From assembly GCA_913057435.1 (NCBI GenBank), contig CAJXNY010000024.1, positions 1 through 64,000 of the forward strand: DNA of 64,000 nucleotides, read 5' to 3'. Source of the stretch: an uncultured Oceanospirillaceae bacterium (GTDB taxonomy: Bacteria > Pseudomonadota > Gammaproteobacteria > Pseudomonadales > Balneatricaceae). Within the stretch, counting starts at the first letter, position 1; every line of letters starts with the position of its first letter. Under the pieces are notes generated by a model, which was not told where the DNA came from, made no database searches, and saw nothing but the letters and a program-made list of their open reading frames with translations. Below, in pieces: positions 1-8,216 of the stretch. A program made the position numbers and the translations under genes.

Positions 1-36
1 GGCTTCCCCATGTGAGAGTAGGGCATCGCCAGGCAT
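1..36 (+). rRNA. rrf: 5S ribosomal RNA, 3' end only
   Basis: The first 36 bases read like the 3' arm of a bacterial 5S rRNA (CCCCATGTGAGAGTAGGG, then a CGCCAGGCAT end). The 5' part lies outside the window. A strong terminator follows 11 bases later, as at the end of an rrn operon. The exact 3' end could differ by a base or two. Confidence 0.88.
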
Positions 37-47
37 CTAATTAAGAG

Positions 48-80
48 AAAACCCCAAGCACACTGTGCTTGGGGTTTTTT
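48..80 (+). terminator. Rho-independent terminator of the rrn operon
   Basis: CCCCAAGCACA (52-62) pairs perfectly with TGTGCTTGGGG (64-74); in practice about 9 bp of stem with a 5-base loop. It is preceded by AAAA and followed by six T. It sits directly behind the 5S rRNA end. Confidence 0.93.
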
Positions 81-162
81 CGTTGAAAAAATACGTGTCT
101 CTATCGAGTACCAACGGCTGACGCGTCCGGAGCGGGACTGTTACACAAAAAGTGGCTCTGAT

Positions 163-660
163 TCAGGTATAGGGTGGATGTAGCCTCGGATAGTCGAACC
201 AGCTGGAGGTACCGCAGGACTCAGCTAGTTCAGACCAGCTACGCACACTCAAATGTATATGTAACACCGCAGCGGTGGGGAATTTTTCCAGTTGCTCGTG
301 GGTCAGATAATACCCTAGCGACTCCAGCCCAGGATTATGGCCCACGACCATGAGGTGGTGGTGTCGGTCAGACTGGCTTTGCAGAACATTCAGCAGTGTT
401 TCATAGCAGGACTCGTACAGTTCTGGTACGAAGGCCAGCGGGGCATCAAGCTGCAGGTTGATAACCTCCTCAACGGTTAAGCGTGCCCGGTTAGCGCCAC
501 TGGACAGAATCAGATCGGCCTGAGGCAGGTGTCGGGCGATCCTCGCACTCATACCTGGCAGATCATTGCCACCGCGTTTATTCAGCGGTCGATTAAAGTC
601 AGGCAGACTCGGGTCTGCCCAGCTGGACTTGGCATGGCGGATAAGCGTGAGCTTTTTCAT
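163..660 (-). CDS. sixA: SixA-like phosphohistidine phosphatase
   Basis: A 165-residue histidine-phosphatase-superfamily protein. The N-terminus LIRHAKSSW carries the RH(G/A) signature with the nucleophile at about His9, and VVGHNPGLE supplies the second catalytic histidine at about residue 108. SixA enzymes dephosphorylate phosphohistidine on HPt domains or PTS proteins in the cytoplasm; the substrate here is unknown. The frame stays open 14 codons further upstream, but I start at the ATG at 660 because the RHA motif then lies at the usual distance from the N-terminus and AAGGGGAC precedes it. It stands alone, converging with the rrn operon and on the same strand as the dehydrogenase upstream of it. 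Confidence 0.85.
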   Translation of the reverse strand: MKKLTLIRHAKSSWADPSLPDFNRPLNKRGGNDLPGMSARIARHLPQADLILSSGANRARLTVEEVINLQLDAPLAFVPELYESCYETLLNVLQSQSDRHHHLMVVGHNPGLESLGYYLTHEQLEKFPTAAVLHIHLSVRSWSELAESCGTSSWFDYPRLHPPYT

Positions 661-772
661 CAATGTCCCCTTACGAGCCGGCTGCGATTGACTGTCTGGC
701 AACCGCTGTTAGCAGTATTGTGGCTGTAGAAGGGATTTTCCAGTGATGATCCTGATCAGTCTTCCTGTAGCC

Positions 773-1631
773 TCAGGCGTTATAATCGAAGAAACCGCGA
801 CCGGATTTTCGACCTGTCCAGCCCGCTGCAACATACTGGCGTAGCAGGGGGGCTGGGCGGTATTTGTCCTCACCCAGTTCGTTGTGCAGTACTTCCATGA
901 CAGCCAGGCAGGTATCCAAGCCAATAAAATCAGCTAGCGTTAGCGGGCCCATTGGGTGAGCGCACCCCAGCTGCATGGCGTTATCAATATCTTCTGCACA
1001 GGCGATGCCTTCATCAAGTACAAAGCAGGCTTCATTCAGCATTGGAATCAGGATGCGGTTAACCACAAAGCCCGCTTTATCCTGACAGGCGACCGGAGTT
1101 TTACCGAGTTGCTCGGCAAATGCCCGGGTCGCGGCAAACGTATCATCAGCGGTAGCCAGCCCACTGATAACCTCAACCAGTGCCATAGCCGGAACCGGGT
1201 TAAAGAAATGCATACCGATCACCTGTTCAGGCCGCCGGGTTGCTGCACCAATAGTCGTGATGCTGATCGAACTGGTGTTTGAGGCGAGAATCGTATCCTT
1301 GTGGCAGAGCTGGTCAAGCTGTTGAAAAATCTGCAATTTAAGCGCCATATTTTCAGTGGCAGCCTCAATAATCAGAGGACAGTCCGCCATTGCATTTATA
1401 TCAGCGACCGGCTGAATCCTGCTTAGAGTATCCTGTTGCTGTGAGGCAGTGATTTTTTCTCGCTTTACCTGACCGGCCAGGCGCCTGTTTATCTGCTCGA
1501 TTCCAGCCTGAGCAGTAGATAGGTCTCGATCACTGATCAGGACCCCGATACCTGCTGTTGCCGCTGCCTGGGCGATACCGCCCCCCCATCTGTCCTGCGC
1601 CGACGACACCGATTCGAGAGATATGTTTCAT
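773..1631 (-). pseudogene. 3-hydroxyacyl (3-hydroxybutyryl)-CoA dehydrogenase, frameshifted near its start
   Basis: Family: NAD-dependent 3-hydroxyacyl-CoA dehydrogenase (FadB/Hbd/PaaH type, normally about 285 residues), oxidising 3-hydroxyacyl-CoA to 3-oxoacyl-CoA. Motifs seen: ASNTSSISIT, HFFNPVPAMALVEVI, and AGFVVNRILIPMLNEA, plus an intact C-terminal dimerisation domain. The natural start is the ATG at 1631, which encodes MKHISRIGVVGAGQMGG, the beta1 strand and first half of the GxGxxG Rossmann loop. Inside that loop there are seven consecutive G (coding strand; C7 at 1581-1587) where six would keep the frame into GGIAQAAATAG. As written, translation from 1631 leaves frame at residue 18. 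Only a protein lacking the first strand could start downstream (about 1609). Either a sequencing error in a homopolymer or a real inactivation. Confidence 0.72.
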
Positions 1632-1757
1632 ATGCTGCACCTGAAATAAGGGTTTACCCTATTCTAGTGAGCGGGCGCTCCAGTGTACAGATATCGCTGA
1701 CAGGGTTGCTTTGTCCAGTAAACAGAGCCGCTTCTTATCTGTTGTTTCAGGTCAGCG

Positions 1758-1967
1758 GATCCTCCGGAAATTGATCGCTCTGACAGGGCGCTGGTCAGCA
1801 CTATTATCGCCATGATCCTTGGTCTTGAGCTGACAGTGATCGCCGAAGGGGTGGGAAACGACAGCCAGCTGAGTGAACTGACACAGCCTGGCTGCCTGAA
1901 TGCTCAGGACTATCTGTTTGCTCCAGCCATGAACCTGGCTGAAATTACCCAGCTGAAAGGCCAGTAG
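1758..1967 (+). pseudogene. Remnant of an EAL domain (C-terminal about 70 residues)
   Basis: This frame encodes a stretch that starts PPEIDRSDRALVSTIIAM, continues LGLELTVIAEGV and ends GCLNAQDYLFAPAMNLAEI before a TAG at 1965-1967. These are the last beta strands and helices of the EAL c-di-GMP phosphodiesterase fold (compare the family pattern LGL.VIAEGVE..... LGC...QGYLF). The catalytic EAL motif and everything upstream are missing, an in-frame TAA lies just upstream, and there is no credible start. The conserved Gln-Gly of the final motif is Gln-Asp. I read this as the decayed tail of a former GGDEF/EAL protein. Confidence 0.75.
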
Positions 1968-2003
1968 TCATGTCAGCTTTAACCGGCCAGGCTGACCGAG
2001 GCC

Positions 2004-2669
2004 TTAGTGACGATGGGGTTGGTGGATATAACGCATGTAGGGCTTAGGTGCGCTCCAGCCATCCGGAAAGCGCTTACGCGCTTCGTCATCCGAGACGGCA
2101 GGGACGATAATGACATCTTCTCCGTTACGCCAGTTTACCGGTGTAGCGACTTTAAAGTCGGCAGTTAGCTGGCAGGAATCCAGCACACGCAGGACTTCAT
2201 CGAAGTTTCGGCCGGTACTCATCGGGTAGGTCATACTGAGTTTTACCCGTTTATCAGGCCCGATTAAAAACACCGAACGGATGGTGGCATTGTCTGCGGC
2301 GCTGCGCTCATCCGCCTCACCGCTGGCGTTGGGGTGGATCATGTCGTATAGCTTGGCTACCCGCATATCCGTATCGGCGATCATTGGGAAGTTTACTGCA
2401 CTACCCTGGGTTTCTTCGATATCTTTTTGCCAGGCATGATGGTCCTCCACCGAATCAATACTCAGGCCAATTACTTTCGTCTGACGCTTGTCAAACTGCG
2501 ATTTCAGCCGCGCCATATAGCCTAGTTCGGTGGTGCAGACGGGAGTGAAATCCTTAGGGTGCGAAAATAGAATCGCCCAGCTATCGCCAATCCAGTCGTG
2601 GAATCGAATTGGCCCGTCTGTGGTTACAGCATCAAAATCCGGTGCCAAGTCACCAATACGTACAGTCAT
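2004..2669 (-). CDS. Peroxiredoxin, 1-Cys (Prx6) type
   Basis: 221 residues, the usual length for the Prx6 subfamily. The active site is SHPKDFTPVCTTELG with the peroxidatic cysteine at about residue 45; Thr42 and the later RSVFLIGP/Arg complete the family pattern. The long C-terminal region ending in WSAPKPYMRYI is diagnostic of 1-Cys peroxiredoxins rather than AhpC. Function: thiol-dependent reduction of hydrogen peroxide and organic hydroperoxides in the cytoplasm. The gene is monocistronic. The ATG at 2669 follows AGAGGATATAACC, a good ribosome binding site. Confidence 0.93.
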   Translation of the reverse strand: MTVRIGDLAPDFDAVTTDGPIRFHDWIGDSWAILFSHPKDFTPVCTTELGYMARLKSQFDKRQTKVIGLSIDSVEDHHAWQKDIEETQGSAVNFPMIADTDMRVAKLYDMIHPNASGEADERSAADNATIRSVFLIGPDKRVKLSMTYPMSTGRNFDEVLRVLDSCQLTADFKVATPVNWRNGEDVIIVPAVSDDEARKRFPDGWSAPKPYMRYIHQPHRH

Positions 2670-2686
2670 GGTTATATCCTCTGTGT

Positions 2687-2714
2687 GGTTGTGTTACCGG
2701 TATAGCTCACAACC
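2687..2714. promoter_or_regulatory. Inverted repeat in the peroxiredoxin promoter region
   Basis: GGTTGTG (2687-2693) and CACAACC (2708-2714) form a perfect 7-bp inverted repeat separated by 14 bases, 18 bases upstream of the peroxiredoxin start. The position would suit an operator for a dimeric regulator. The regulator is unknown; this is inference from symmetry and position only. Confidence 0.3.
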
Positions 2715-3007
2715 GCTGTGGTTGGGGTGGAGTCGTTGGGTTGATTTGATCTGAGGATATAGCGCTGAGGTTTAAGGCGGGTTCCTGATGATAAATCGCT
2801 GTAGGGAGACGAATGATTGATGTTGAATGCTGGTTACAGGTTGTTGGCGGGACTAATCTAGGAAAAAGTATTAGGAATTATTCTGCCTTTTAGCGCTGTT
2901 CGCTGTGCTCTGATATTGGCTGAATAGCTGGAGCAGGTCCTGTTTAGCGTGGTTACTATAATGCGCGAAGATAATAGACTAACGGCTTGAAATTGAGGTG
3001 CTGAAGC
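2715..3007. other. Intergenic, no gene seen
   Basis: Between the divergent peroxiredoxin and the secreted protein at 3008. I see no convincing ORF, RNA gene, strong hairpin or recognisable promoter here. GAGGTG just before 3008 is the ribosome binding site of the next gene. Confidence 0.5.
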
Positions 3008-3733
3008 ATGATAAATGGACAATGGCTCAGCCAGCTCTACCCACATCGGCACCGTCTGTTATCGGTCTGGTTGCTGTTATGTTGCACACTGCCGGGCAAA
3101 GGGCATGCTCAGACCTCTATCGCCAGCATAGAGCAGTTAAACGACTTTGCTGAAAACTATTATCTGACCCCCACGCCTGAACTTATCTCCAGTGCACTGC
3201 GTTTTGTCAGTCGCCTGGGTGCGGCCTGGCAGGTAGAGAATGAAGCAGCCCTGACGGCATTTTTTAACTGTGCCTTTAACCGTTATAAAGGTGAATGGCA
3301 CGTCCGCTGGCGCAACGATATTCGTCAGTTTACGCCGCGTAATCAGGTGCTGTTTACCACCTTGCTTGAGCATGGACCTAATCGAATCCTGGTCCAGGTA
3401 CCCCCTTCGGCCGTCAAGAACGATATGTATTGGGGCTGCTATTTTGCCACCGGTGATAAGCGTTACCTTGAAGCCGTTGTTAACGGCCTTAACTATCTGG
3501 GTGAGCGCCGCCAGCGGGATCGTTTTCTGATGGCGGCCACAGCCAAGTGGTCACTGATGAAAAATTCCCAGGCACATATAGGGGTCAAGGCGCGGTTGAT
3601 AGAACTCAGCCGAAGTTACCATCTGTACTGGCGCAATCAGGCACTGGATATGCTACGCCGTCAGCCTGAAGAGGTCAGCGCGGAAACCGCTGATATCCTC
3701 AACGCGCAGCGACAGCTGGGCATCTGGCAGTAA
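3008..3733 (+). CDS. Secreted/periplasmic protein of unknown function
   Basis: 241 residues. The first about 34 residues look like a signal peptide: a basic start (PHRHR), a hydrophobic core LLSVWLLLCCTLP and a possible cleavage after GHAQ. The mature part is helical in character and rich in Trp, Arg and Tyr (for example EWHVRWRNDIRQF and MYWGCYFATGDKRYLEAVV). I recognise no domain. Translation starts at ATG 3008 with GAGGTG eight bases upstream. The next gene, a hydrolase, begins 106 bp downstream on the same strand and could be cotranscribed. No function is proposed. Confidence 0.75.
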   Translation: MINGQWLSQLYPHRHRLLSVWLLLCCTLPGKGHAQTSIASIEQLNDFAENYYLTPTPELISSALRFVSRLGAAWQVENEAALTAFFNCAFNRYKGEWHVRWRNDIRQFTPRNQVLFTTLLEHGPNRILVQVPPSAVKNDMYWGCYFATGDKRYLEAVVNGLNYLGERRQRDRFLMAATAKWSLMKNSQAHIGVKARLIELSRSYHLYWRNQALDMLRRQPEEVSAETADILNAQRQLGIWQ

Positions 3734-3839
3734 GCTGGCTGTTTTCTTTTTGTCCTCATGTTGACCTTAAGCGTGAAACGCCTCAGCGGTTGTCGTTATG
3801 ATGGTGGTTATAAAGGATGTCTGAACGGTGGTGTGACGG

Positions 3840-5144
3840 GTGCAGGAAGAAAAATCACAACAGGCCCGGCGGGTTGCGAATGAATTACTTAAGCAGTTAG
3901 TGGTAAATGACTACCCCGGTGCGGTGCAAATGTTCGGCGACCTTCTGCGTAAAACCATGTCGGTTGAGCAGCTGACTGTACGGTGGCAGGCTTTACTAGC
4001 TGAGGTGGGACAATGGCAGCAGTTGATAAGCACGCGTAGCCGGCAGGCGCGTCGGTTTGAATTTGTGCTGCTACGCTGTGAATTTTCCAGAGGTCAGATT
4101 GATATTCAGGTGGTACTGGACCCTCAGACACAGGTGATGGGTTTGCGTTTTCTGGCGGTATCGGCGCAAAGCACTGTCGATGATACCTCGGTTACCTACG
4201 CTCCGCCGGGTTATGCTGAGCCGAGTACATACCGTGAAGCTGAGATGAATGTGGGGATGATGCAGTGGCCACTGCCTGCAACACTGACTCGGCCAGTGGG
4301 TGATGGGCCCTTTCCTGCTGTTTTGCTGGTACATGGTTCAGGCCCGCAGGACCGTGACCAGACGCTGGGCGTGAATAAGCCCTTTCGTGATATTGCTCAG
4401 GGGCTGGCAAGTCGAGGCATTGCAGTATTGCGTTACGAAAAACGAACGCATCACTATGCCGCCCGGCTGACAGAGCAAGGTCTGCAGATAACAACGGACA
4501 CAGAGACAATCCAGGATGCGGTGGCCATCGCCGGATTATTGCGCAGCTTACCAGGGATTGATCCTAAGCGGGTCTTTATTGCAGGGCATAGTCTGGGAGG
4601 TGCACTGTTACCTCGTATTCTGATGCGTGAACAGCTGCTGGCAGGGGGCGTCATTCTGGCGGGGCCTGCACGACCTTTTGAAGACTGCCTGTATGATCAG
4701 GCTGTTTACCTGTTAGCAAGAAGCAAACTAAGTGAGCAGGAACAAGAAGCACAGCTGGTGACCCTCAAGGCGCAGGTTACCCGGGTTAAGCATGCCCATC
4801 AGTTACGTGAAGCCCCGCCGGAAGACTTGCCGCTGGGGCTCCCAGCAAGCTACTGGCTCGACCTGCGTGGCTATAAGCCTGCCAATCAGGCTGCACGACT
4901 CTCTCAACCATTGCTGATCCTGCAGGGCGAACGGGATTATCAGGTAACAGCCGCAGACTTTGAGCTCTGGCAGCAGGCGTTGCTGGACGCCCCCCGGGCG
5001 CGTTTCAAACTATTTTCCAGCTTGAATCATCAGTTTATGACCGGTGAGGGAGACAGTTGCCCGGCGGAGTATCAGCGACCGGGGCATGTTGATCAGAGAG
5101 TGATTGACTGTATTGCCGACTGGATTCGGGGTATTACGGGTTGA
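3840..5144 (+). CDS. Alpha/beta hydrolase with N-terminal DUF3887-like domain
   Basis: 434 residues. Residues about 1-115 resemble the DUF3887 small domain often fused to bacterial serine hydrolases. The hydrolase domain starts near 150: FPAVLLVHGSGPQDRDQT (oxyanion-hole HGSGP), nucleophile elbow VFIAGHSLGGAL with Ser at about 251, an acid in LLILQGERDYQV, and the histidine in LNHQFM near the end. This arrangement is typical of cytosolic esterases/acyl hydrolases; the substrate cannot be predicted. The start is GTG at 3840: an in-frame TGA lies two codons upstream and no ATG is available nearby. Confidence 0.82.
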   Translation: MQEEKSQQARRVANELLKQLVVNDYPGAVQMFGDLLRKTMSVEQLTVRWQALLAEVGQWQQLISTRSRQARRFEFVLLRCEFSRGQIDIQVVLDPQTQVMGLRFLAVSAQSTVDDTSVTYAPPGYAEPSTYREAEMNVGMMQWPLPATLTRPVGDGPFPAVLLVHGSGPQDRDQTLGVNKPFRDIAQGLASRGIAVLRYEKRTHHYAARLTEQGLQITTDTETIQDAVAIAGLLRSLPGIDPKRVFIAGHSLGGALLPRILMREQLLAGGVILAGPARPFEDCLYDQAVYLLARSKLSEQEQEAQLVTLKAQVTRVKHAHQLREAPPEDLPLGLPASYWLDLRGYKPANQAARLSQPLLILQGERDYQVTAADFELWQQALLDAPRARFKLFSSLNHQFMTGEGDSCPAEYQRPGHVDQRVIDCIADWIRGITG

Positions 5145-5312
5145 GGTGAATTGTCAGATATAGCTTAATTACCAGCCCCGGTCAGCATTGCTAGTGGGAA
5201 TGAAACCGCAAACCGGCTAGAATTTGCGCCACCAGAGCTCGCCTGTGATCTTGACGGGCTGGAGCCACCATTTCAGATTGCACCCCATGCGGTTCAGACC
5301 ACGAGAATACCA

Positions 5313-6899
5313 ATGTCAGATGCCTTGTTAGCTGCGGAAGTCGAAAGCCGCAGAACCTTTGCGATTATCTCCCACCCCGATGCGGGTAAAACTACCATTA
5401 CTGAAAAACTGCTGCTGTTCGGAAACCTGATTCAGAAAGCGGGGACGGTTAAAGGTAAGAAGAGTGATCGCCATGCTACATCTGACTGGATGTCCATGGA
5501 GCAGGAGCGAGGGATCTCCATCACCTCCTCGGTTATGCAGTTTCCCTGGGACGGACGGGTTGTTAATCTGCTGGATACACCGGGGCATGAAGACTTTTCC
5601 GAAGATACCTACCGTACCCTGACGGCTGTGGATTCAGCGCTGATGGTGGTTGATGGCGCTAAAGGCGTCGAGGACCGTACCATCAAGCTGATGGATGTCT
5701 GTCGCCTGCGTGATACGCCGATCTTCTCCTTCGTTAACAAAATGGACCGTGATATTCGTGATCCAATTGACTTGCTGGATGAGATTGAAGAGGTACTGAA
5801 GATTTCAGCCGCACCGATTAACTGGCCAATTGGTATGGGACAGCTGTTTAAAGGTGTGTACAACCTCTATACCGATGAGTTTCATCTCTACCAGACGGGC
5901 ATGGGCCATACCATTCAGGAAGATCGTCGTATTCAAGGACTGGATAGTGATGAAGCCCGTGAATTCCTGGGTGATGAATATGACGTACTGGTTGAAGAGC
6001 TCGAGCTGGTGCGTGGTGCGACCCATGAGTGGGATTCCGAAGCCTTTATGGCAGGACAGCTGACGCCGGTCTTCTTTGGAACCGCGCTGGGTAACTTTGG
6101 TGTACGCGAAATGCTGAATAGCTTTGTTGAATGGGCACCTTCACCGATCGCCCGGCAGACACTGAGCCGTGAAGTCGCTGCCAATGAAGCGAAATTTTCC
6201 GGTTTTGTATTTAAAATTCAGGCCAACATGGACCCGAAACACCGTGATCGTATCGCCTTTATGCGGATATGTTCCGGCAAATACAGCCGTGGTATGAAAA
6301 TGAAGCATACCCGCATTAACAAAGACGTAAAAATTGCCGATGCAGTCACGTTTATTGCCGGTGATCGCGCCAACGTAGAAGAAGCCTGGTCCGGCGATAT
6401 TATTGGCCTGCATAACCACGGTTCAATTCAGATAGGTGATACTTTTACCGAAGGTGAAATACTCAAGTTCACCGGTATTCCACACTTTGCCCCGGAAATA
6501 TTCCGTCGGGTACGCCCGCTGGATCCGCTGAAGATGAAGCAGCTACAAAAAGGTCTGCAGCAACTGTCGGAAGAGGGCGCGGTTCAGCTGTTCCAGCCGT
6601 TGCGTAATAACGACCTGGTACTGGGCGCGGTGGGGCAGCTACAGTTCGATGTTGTTATGTATCGCCTCAAAGATGAATACAAGGTGGATTGTATCTTCGA
6701 AGCGGTAACCGTACAGACGGCGCGCTGGATTGAGTGCGAAGATCAAAAAATCCTCGACGAGTTCCGCCGTAAAAACTACGACAATCTGGGTATTGATGGT
6801 GCTGGCCTGCTGACTTACCTGGCGCCGACCCGGGTGAACCTGAGTCTGGCGCAAGAACGCGCGCCGGATGTCGAGTTTCGCTCAACCCGCGAGCACTAA
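5313..6899 (+). CDS. prfC: Peptide chain release factor 3
   Basis: 528 residues, full length for RF3, the GTPase that recycles RF1/RF2 from the ribosome after peptide release. G1 is [15 protein letters not shown] at about 20-34, the switch I/G2 region is in [15 protein letters not shown]3 is [17 protein letters not shown]4 is NKMDRD, followed by EF-Tu-like domain II and the RF3 C-terminal domain ([28 protein letters not shown]). The [13 protein letters not shown] stretch after G1 is characteristic of RF3 rather than EF-G. It is flanked by unrelated genes and probably transcribed alone. Confidence 0.97.
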   Translation: MSDALLAAEVESRRTFAIISHPDAGKTTITEKLLLFGNLIQKAGTVKGKKSDRHATSDWMSMEQERGISITSSVMQFPWDGRVVNLLDTPGHEDFSEDTYRTLTAVDSALMVVDGAKGVEDRTIKLMDVCRLRDTPIFSFVNKMDRDIRDPIDLLDEIEEVLKISAAPINWPIGMGQLFKGVYNLYTDEFHLYQTGMGHTIQEDRRIQGLDSDEAREFLGDEYDVLVEELELVRGATHEWDSEAFMAGQLTPVFFGTALGNFGVREMLNSFVEWAPSPIARQTLSREVAANEAKFSGFVFKIQANMDPKHRDRIAFMRICSGKYSRGMKMKHTRINKDVKIADAVTFIAGDRANVEEAWSGDIIGLHNHGSIQIGDTFTEGEILKFTGIPHFAPEIFRRVRPLDPLKMKQLQKGLQQLSEEGAVQLFQPLRNNDLVLGAVGQLQFDVVMYRLKDEYKVDCIFEAVTVQTARWIECEDQKILDEFRRKNYDNLGIDGAGLLTYLAPTRVNLSLAQERAPDVEFRSTREH

Positions 6900-6957
6900 C
6901 TTCCACCTTATCATATACAGCAGCGGCAGCCTGGCTGCGAAAGTATATTCTGGGATC

Positions 6958-6998
6958 GCGGACGGCCCGTCCGCCATGGTTGCGGGCCCGCGGCCCGC
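6958..6998. repeat. Two adjacent GC-rich palindromes, possible REP/BIME-like element
   Basis: GCGGACGG (6958-6965) pairs with CCGTCCGC (6967-6974), and GCGGGCC (6982-6988) pairs with GGCCCGC (6992-6998), seven bases apart. The stretch is far richer in G+C than its surroundings and lies 60-100 bp after the prfC stop. There is no U-tract behind either hairpin, so it is a poor intrinsic terminator; a paired extragenic palindrome is an alternative. Confidence 0.45.
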
Positions 6999-7161
6999 GC
7001 GCCCAGCGTAATACCTGGCGCCTCATATGTGGCAGCGGCGTCTGAATATCGATATGTTTGCCGAGTAAGGTTCCGGTGCGATAGCTGGGTTTACATATGC
7101 GCAGGATATGGCACTGAACAGAGGTGGTATCTGTTGTATGTAATCGGGTGGATGTTGGGAA

Positions 7162-7238
7162 TGGTGCCCCCGAGAGGAATCGAACCTCCAGCCTACCGCT
7201 TAGGAGGCGGTCGCTCTATCCGGTTGAGCTACGGGGGC
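7162..7238 (-). tRNA. tRNA-Arg, anticodon CCU
   Basis: On the minus strand 77 bases form a complete cloverleaf: acceptor GCCCCCG/CGGGGGC, D arm GCTC...GAGC, anticodon arm ACCGC-CTCCTAA-GCGGT with anticodon CCT (reads AGG), variable loop AGGCT, T arm GGAGG-TTCGATT-CCTCT. The CCA end is encoded. It lies between prfC and the flagellar flgN gene. No phage-like sequence or attachment-site duplication was noticed beside it. Confidence 0.95.
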
Positions 7239-7259
7239 AAAGGGTAACTGCAGGAAAAG

Positions 7260-7739
7260 TCAGGCTTTTCCAATACGGCTTTGAGCGCCGTAATTATTAC
7301 GCGAACCGCCGTCCGTGTACAGCTGGCTTGAAGACCTATGGCCCTTCAATACGGATACCAGTTGGCTGACCTGCCGGTTACGGGTGCTGACAATTTGCGA
7401 ATTACGCTCATTTATATCCTGCACACGCGACATCTGTGACTCCAGCGCATCCCAATGTGGGCGCAGCATATTGGCTGCCTGAGGTGGAAGCACAGTAAAA
7501 AACTCTTCTACAGAAAGTGCATGGCTTGAAATCAGTTGCGACCAGGCTGCCTTCTGATGTGCGAACTGGATCAGTACTGTTTTCTTTTCTTCAATAACCG
7601 ACTCAAGCTGTGCCAGATCGTTAGCTGTAATAGCCACACGCTCCTGCTCAAGCAAAGCGGAAATCCTTGCCAGCGTTTCTTTACCTTCCTTGAACATGCC
7701 CGGAAGTTTTAAAAGGTCATTACTGCTTGTCACTGTCAT
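7260..7739 (-). CDS. flgN: FlgN, export chaperone for hook-filament junction proteins
   Basis: 159 residues, alpha-helical with a coiled-coil character (LLEQERVAITANDLAQLESVIEEKKTVL in pieces), the FlgN family pattern. FlgN keeps FlgK and FlgL soluble in the cytoplasm and delivers them to the type III export gate. It follows flgM by 19 bp on the same strand, the usual flgM-flgN pair, so it should share the FliA-type promoter upstream of flgM. The extreme C-terminus is Ser/Asn/Gly-rich and probably disordered. Confidence 0.85.
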   Translation of the reverse strand: MTVTSSNDLLKLPGMFKEGKETLARISALLEQERVAITANDLAQLESVIEEKKTVLIQFAHQKAAWSQLISSHALSVEEFFTVLPPQAANMLRPHWDALESQMSRVQDINERNSQIVSTRNRQVSQLVSVLKGHRSSSQLYTDGGSRNNYGAQSRIGKA

Positions 7740-7758
7740 ATATGCTCATTGTCAGCAT

Positions 7759-8082
7759 TTAGCCCAGCAGGTTGTCCAGGTCCATGATACCTGCAGCAGT
7801 TCGCTCGGCGTTGACTTTATAGTCGCCACTGTCAATTGCAGCTTTCAGACGGTCAACCTTTTCCTGATTAATATCAGGGGCGTCAGCCATCTTGCGCTCA
7901 GCATTTTTAATGCTCTGCGCTGTGTCGCTCAATTGTACAGTCGCGCCCTGTGTGCCTTTTGCCGCAGAGGAGGTCACAGCAGCTTTGCTGCTATCGCCGG
8001 TGCCGACCGAGGTATTGTCTGCCACCTTGGTGCGAGCACCCGCACCTGCCTGCGAGGCCAGATGTACGGAGTTAATAGCCAT
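7759..8082 (-). CDS. flgM: FlgM, anti-sigma-28 factor
   Basis: 107 residues. The N-terminal half is low-complexity (Ala/Ser/Thr/Gly), as expected for the disordered, exported part. The C-terminal half has the FliA-binding pattern: VQLSDTAQSIKNAE, then INQEKVDRLKAAIDSGDYKV, then an AAGIMDLDNLL helix. FlgM blocks FliA until the hook is complete, when it is secreted. It lies in an flgM-flgN pair downstream of flgA, with its own FliA-type promoter, giving autogenous control. Confidence 0.9.
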   Translation of the reverse strand: MAINSVHLASQAGAGARTKVADNTSVGTGDSSKAAVTSSAAKGTQGATVQLSDTAQSIKNAERKMADAPDINQEKVDRLKAAIDSGDYKVNAERTAAGIMDLDNLLG

Positions 8083-8125
8083 CTTAAAAACCCAATGTTG
8101 AGGTTAATGTCACTCTATGCACCCT

Positions 8126-8152
8126 TTATCGACGGACTACGGTCAAACTTTA
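8126..8152 (-). promoter_or_regulatory. FliA (sigma-28) promoter of flgM
   Basis: On the minus strand: TAAAGTTT (8152-8145), 11 bases, GTCGATAA (8133-8126). This matches the consensus TAAAGTTT-N11-GCCGATAA at 15 of 16 positions. It ends about 43 bases upstream of the flgM start codon. Confidence 0.88.
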
Positions 8153-8216
8153 GCAAAAAATACACCCGTATTAGCCGCGAATAGTACATAGAGCAGAGGC
8201 CTGTACCACAACGAGG

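Noticed and set aside
7029-7369. Short plus-strand frames running across the tRNA-Arg gene
   Set aside because: They overlap a complete tRNA and the end of flgN on the opposite strand.
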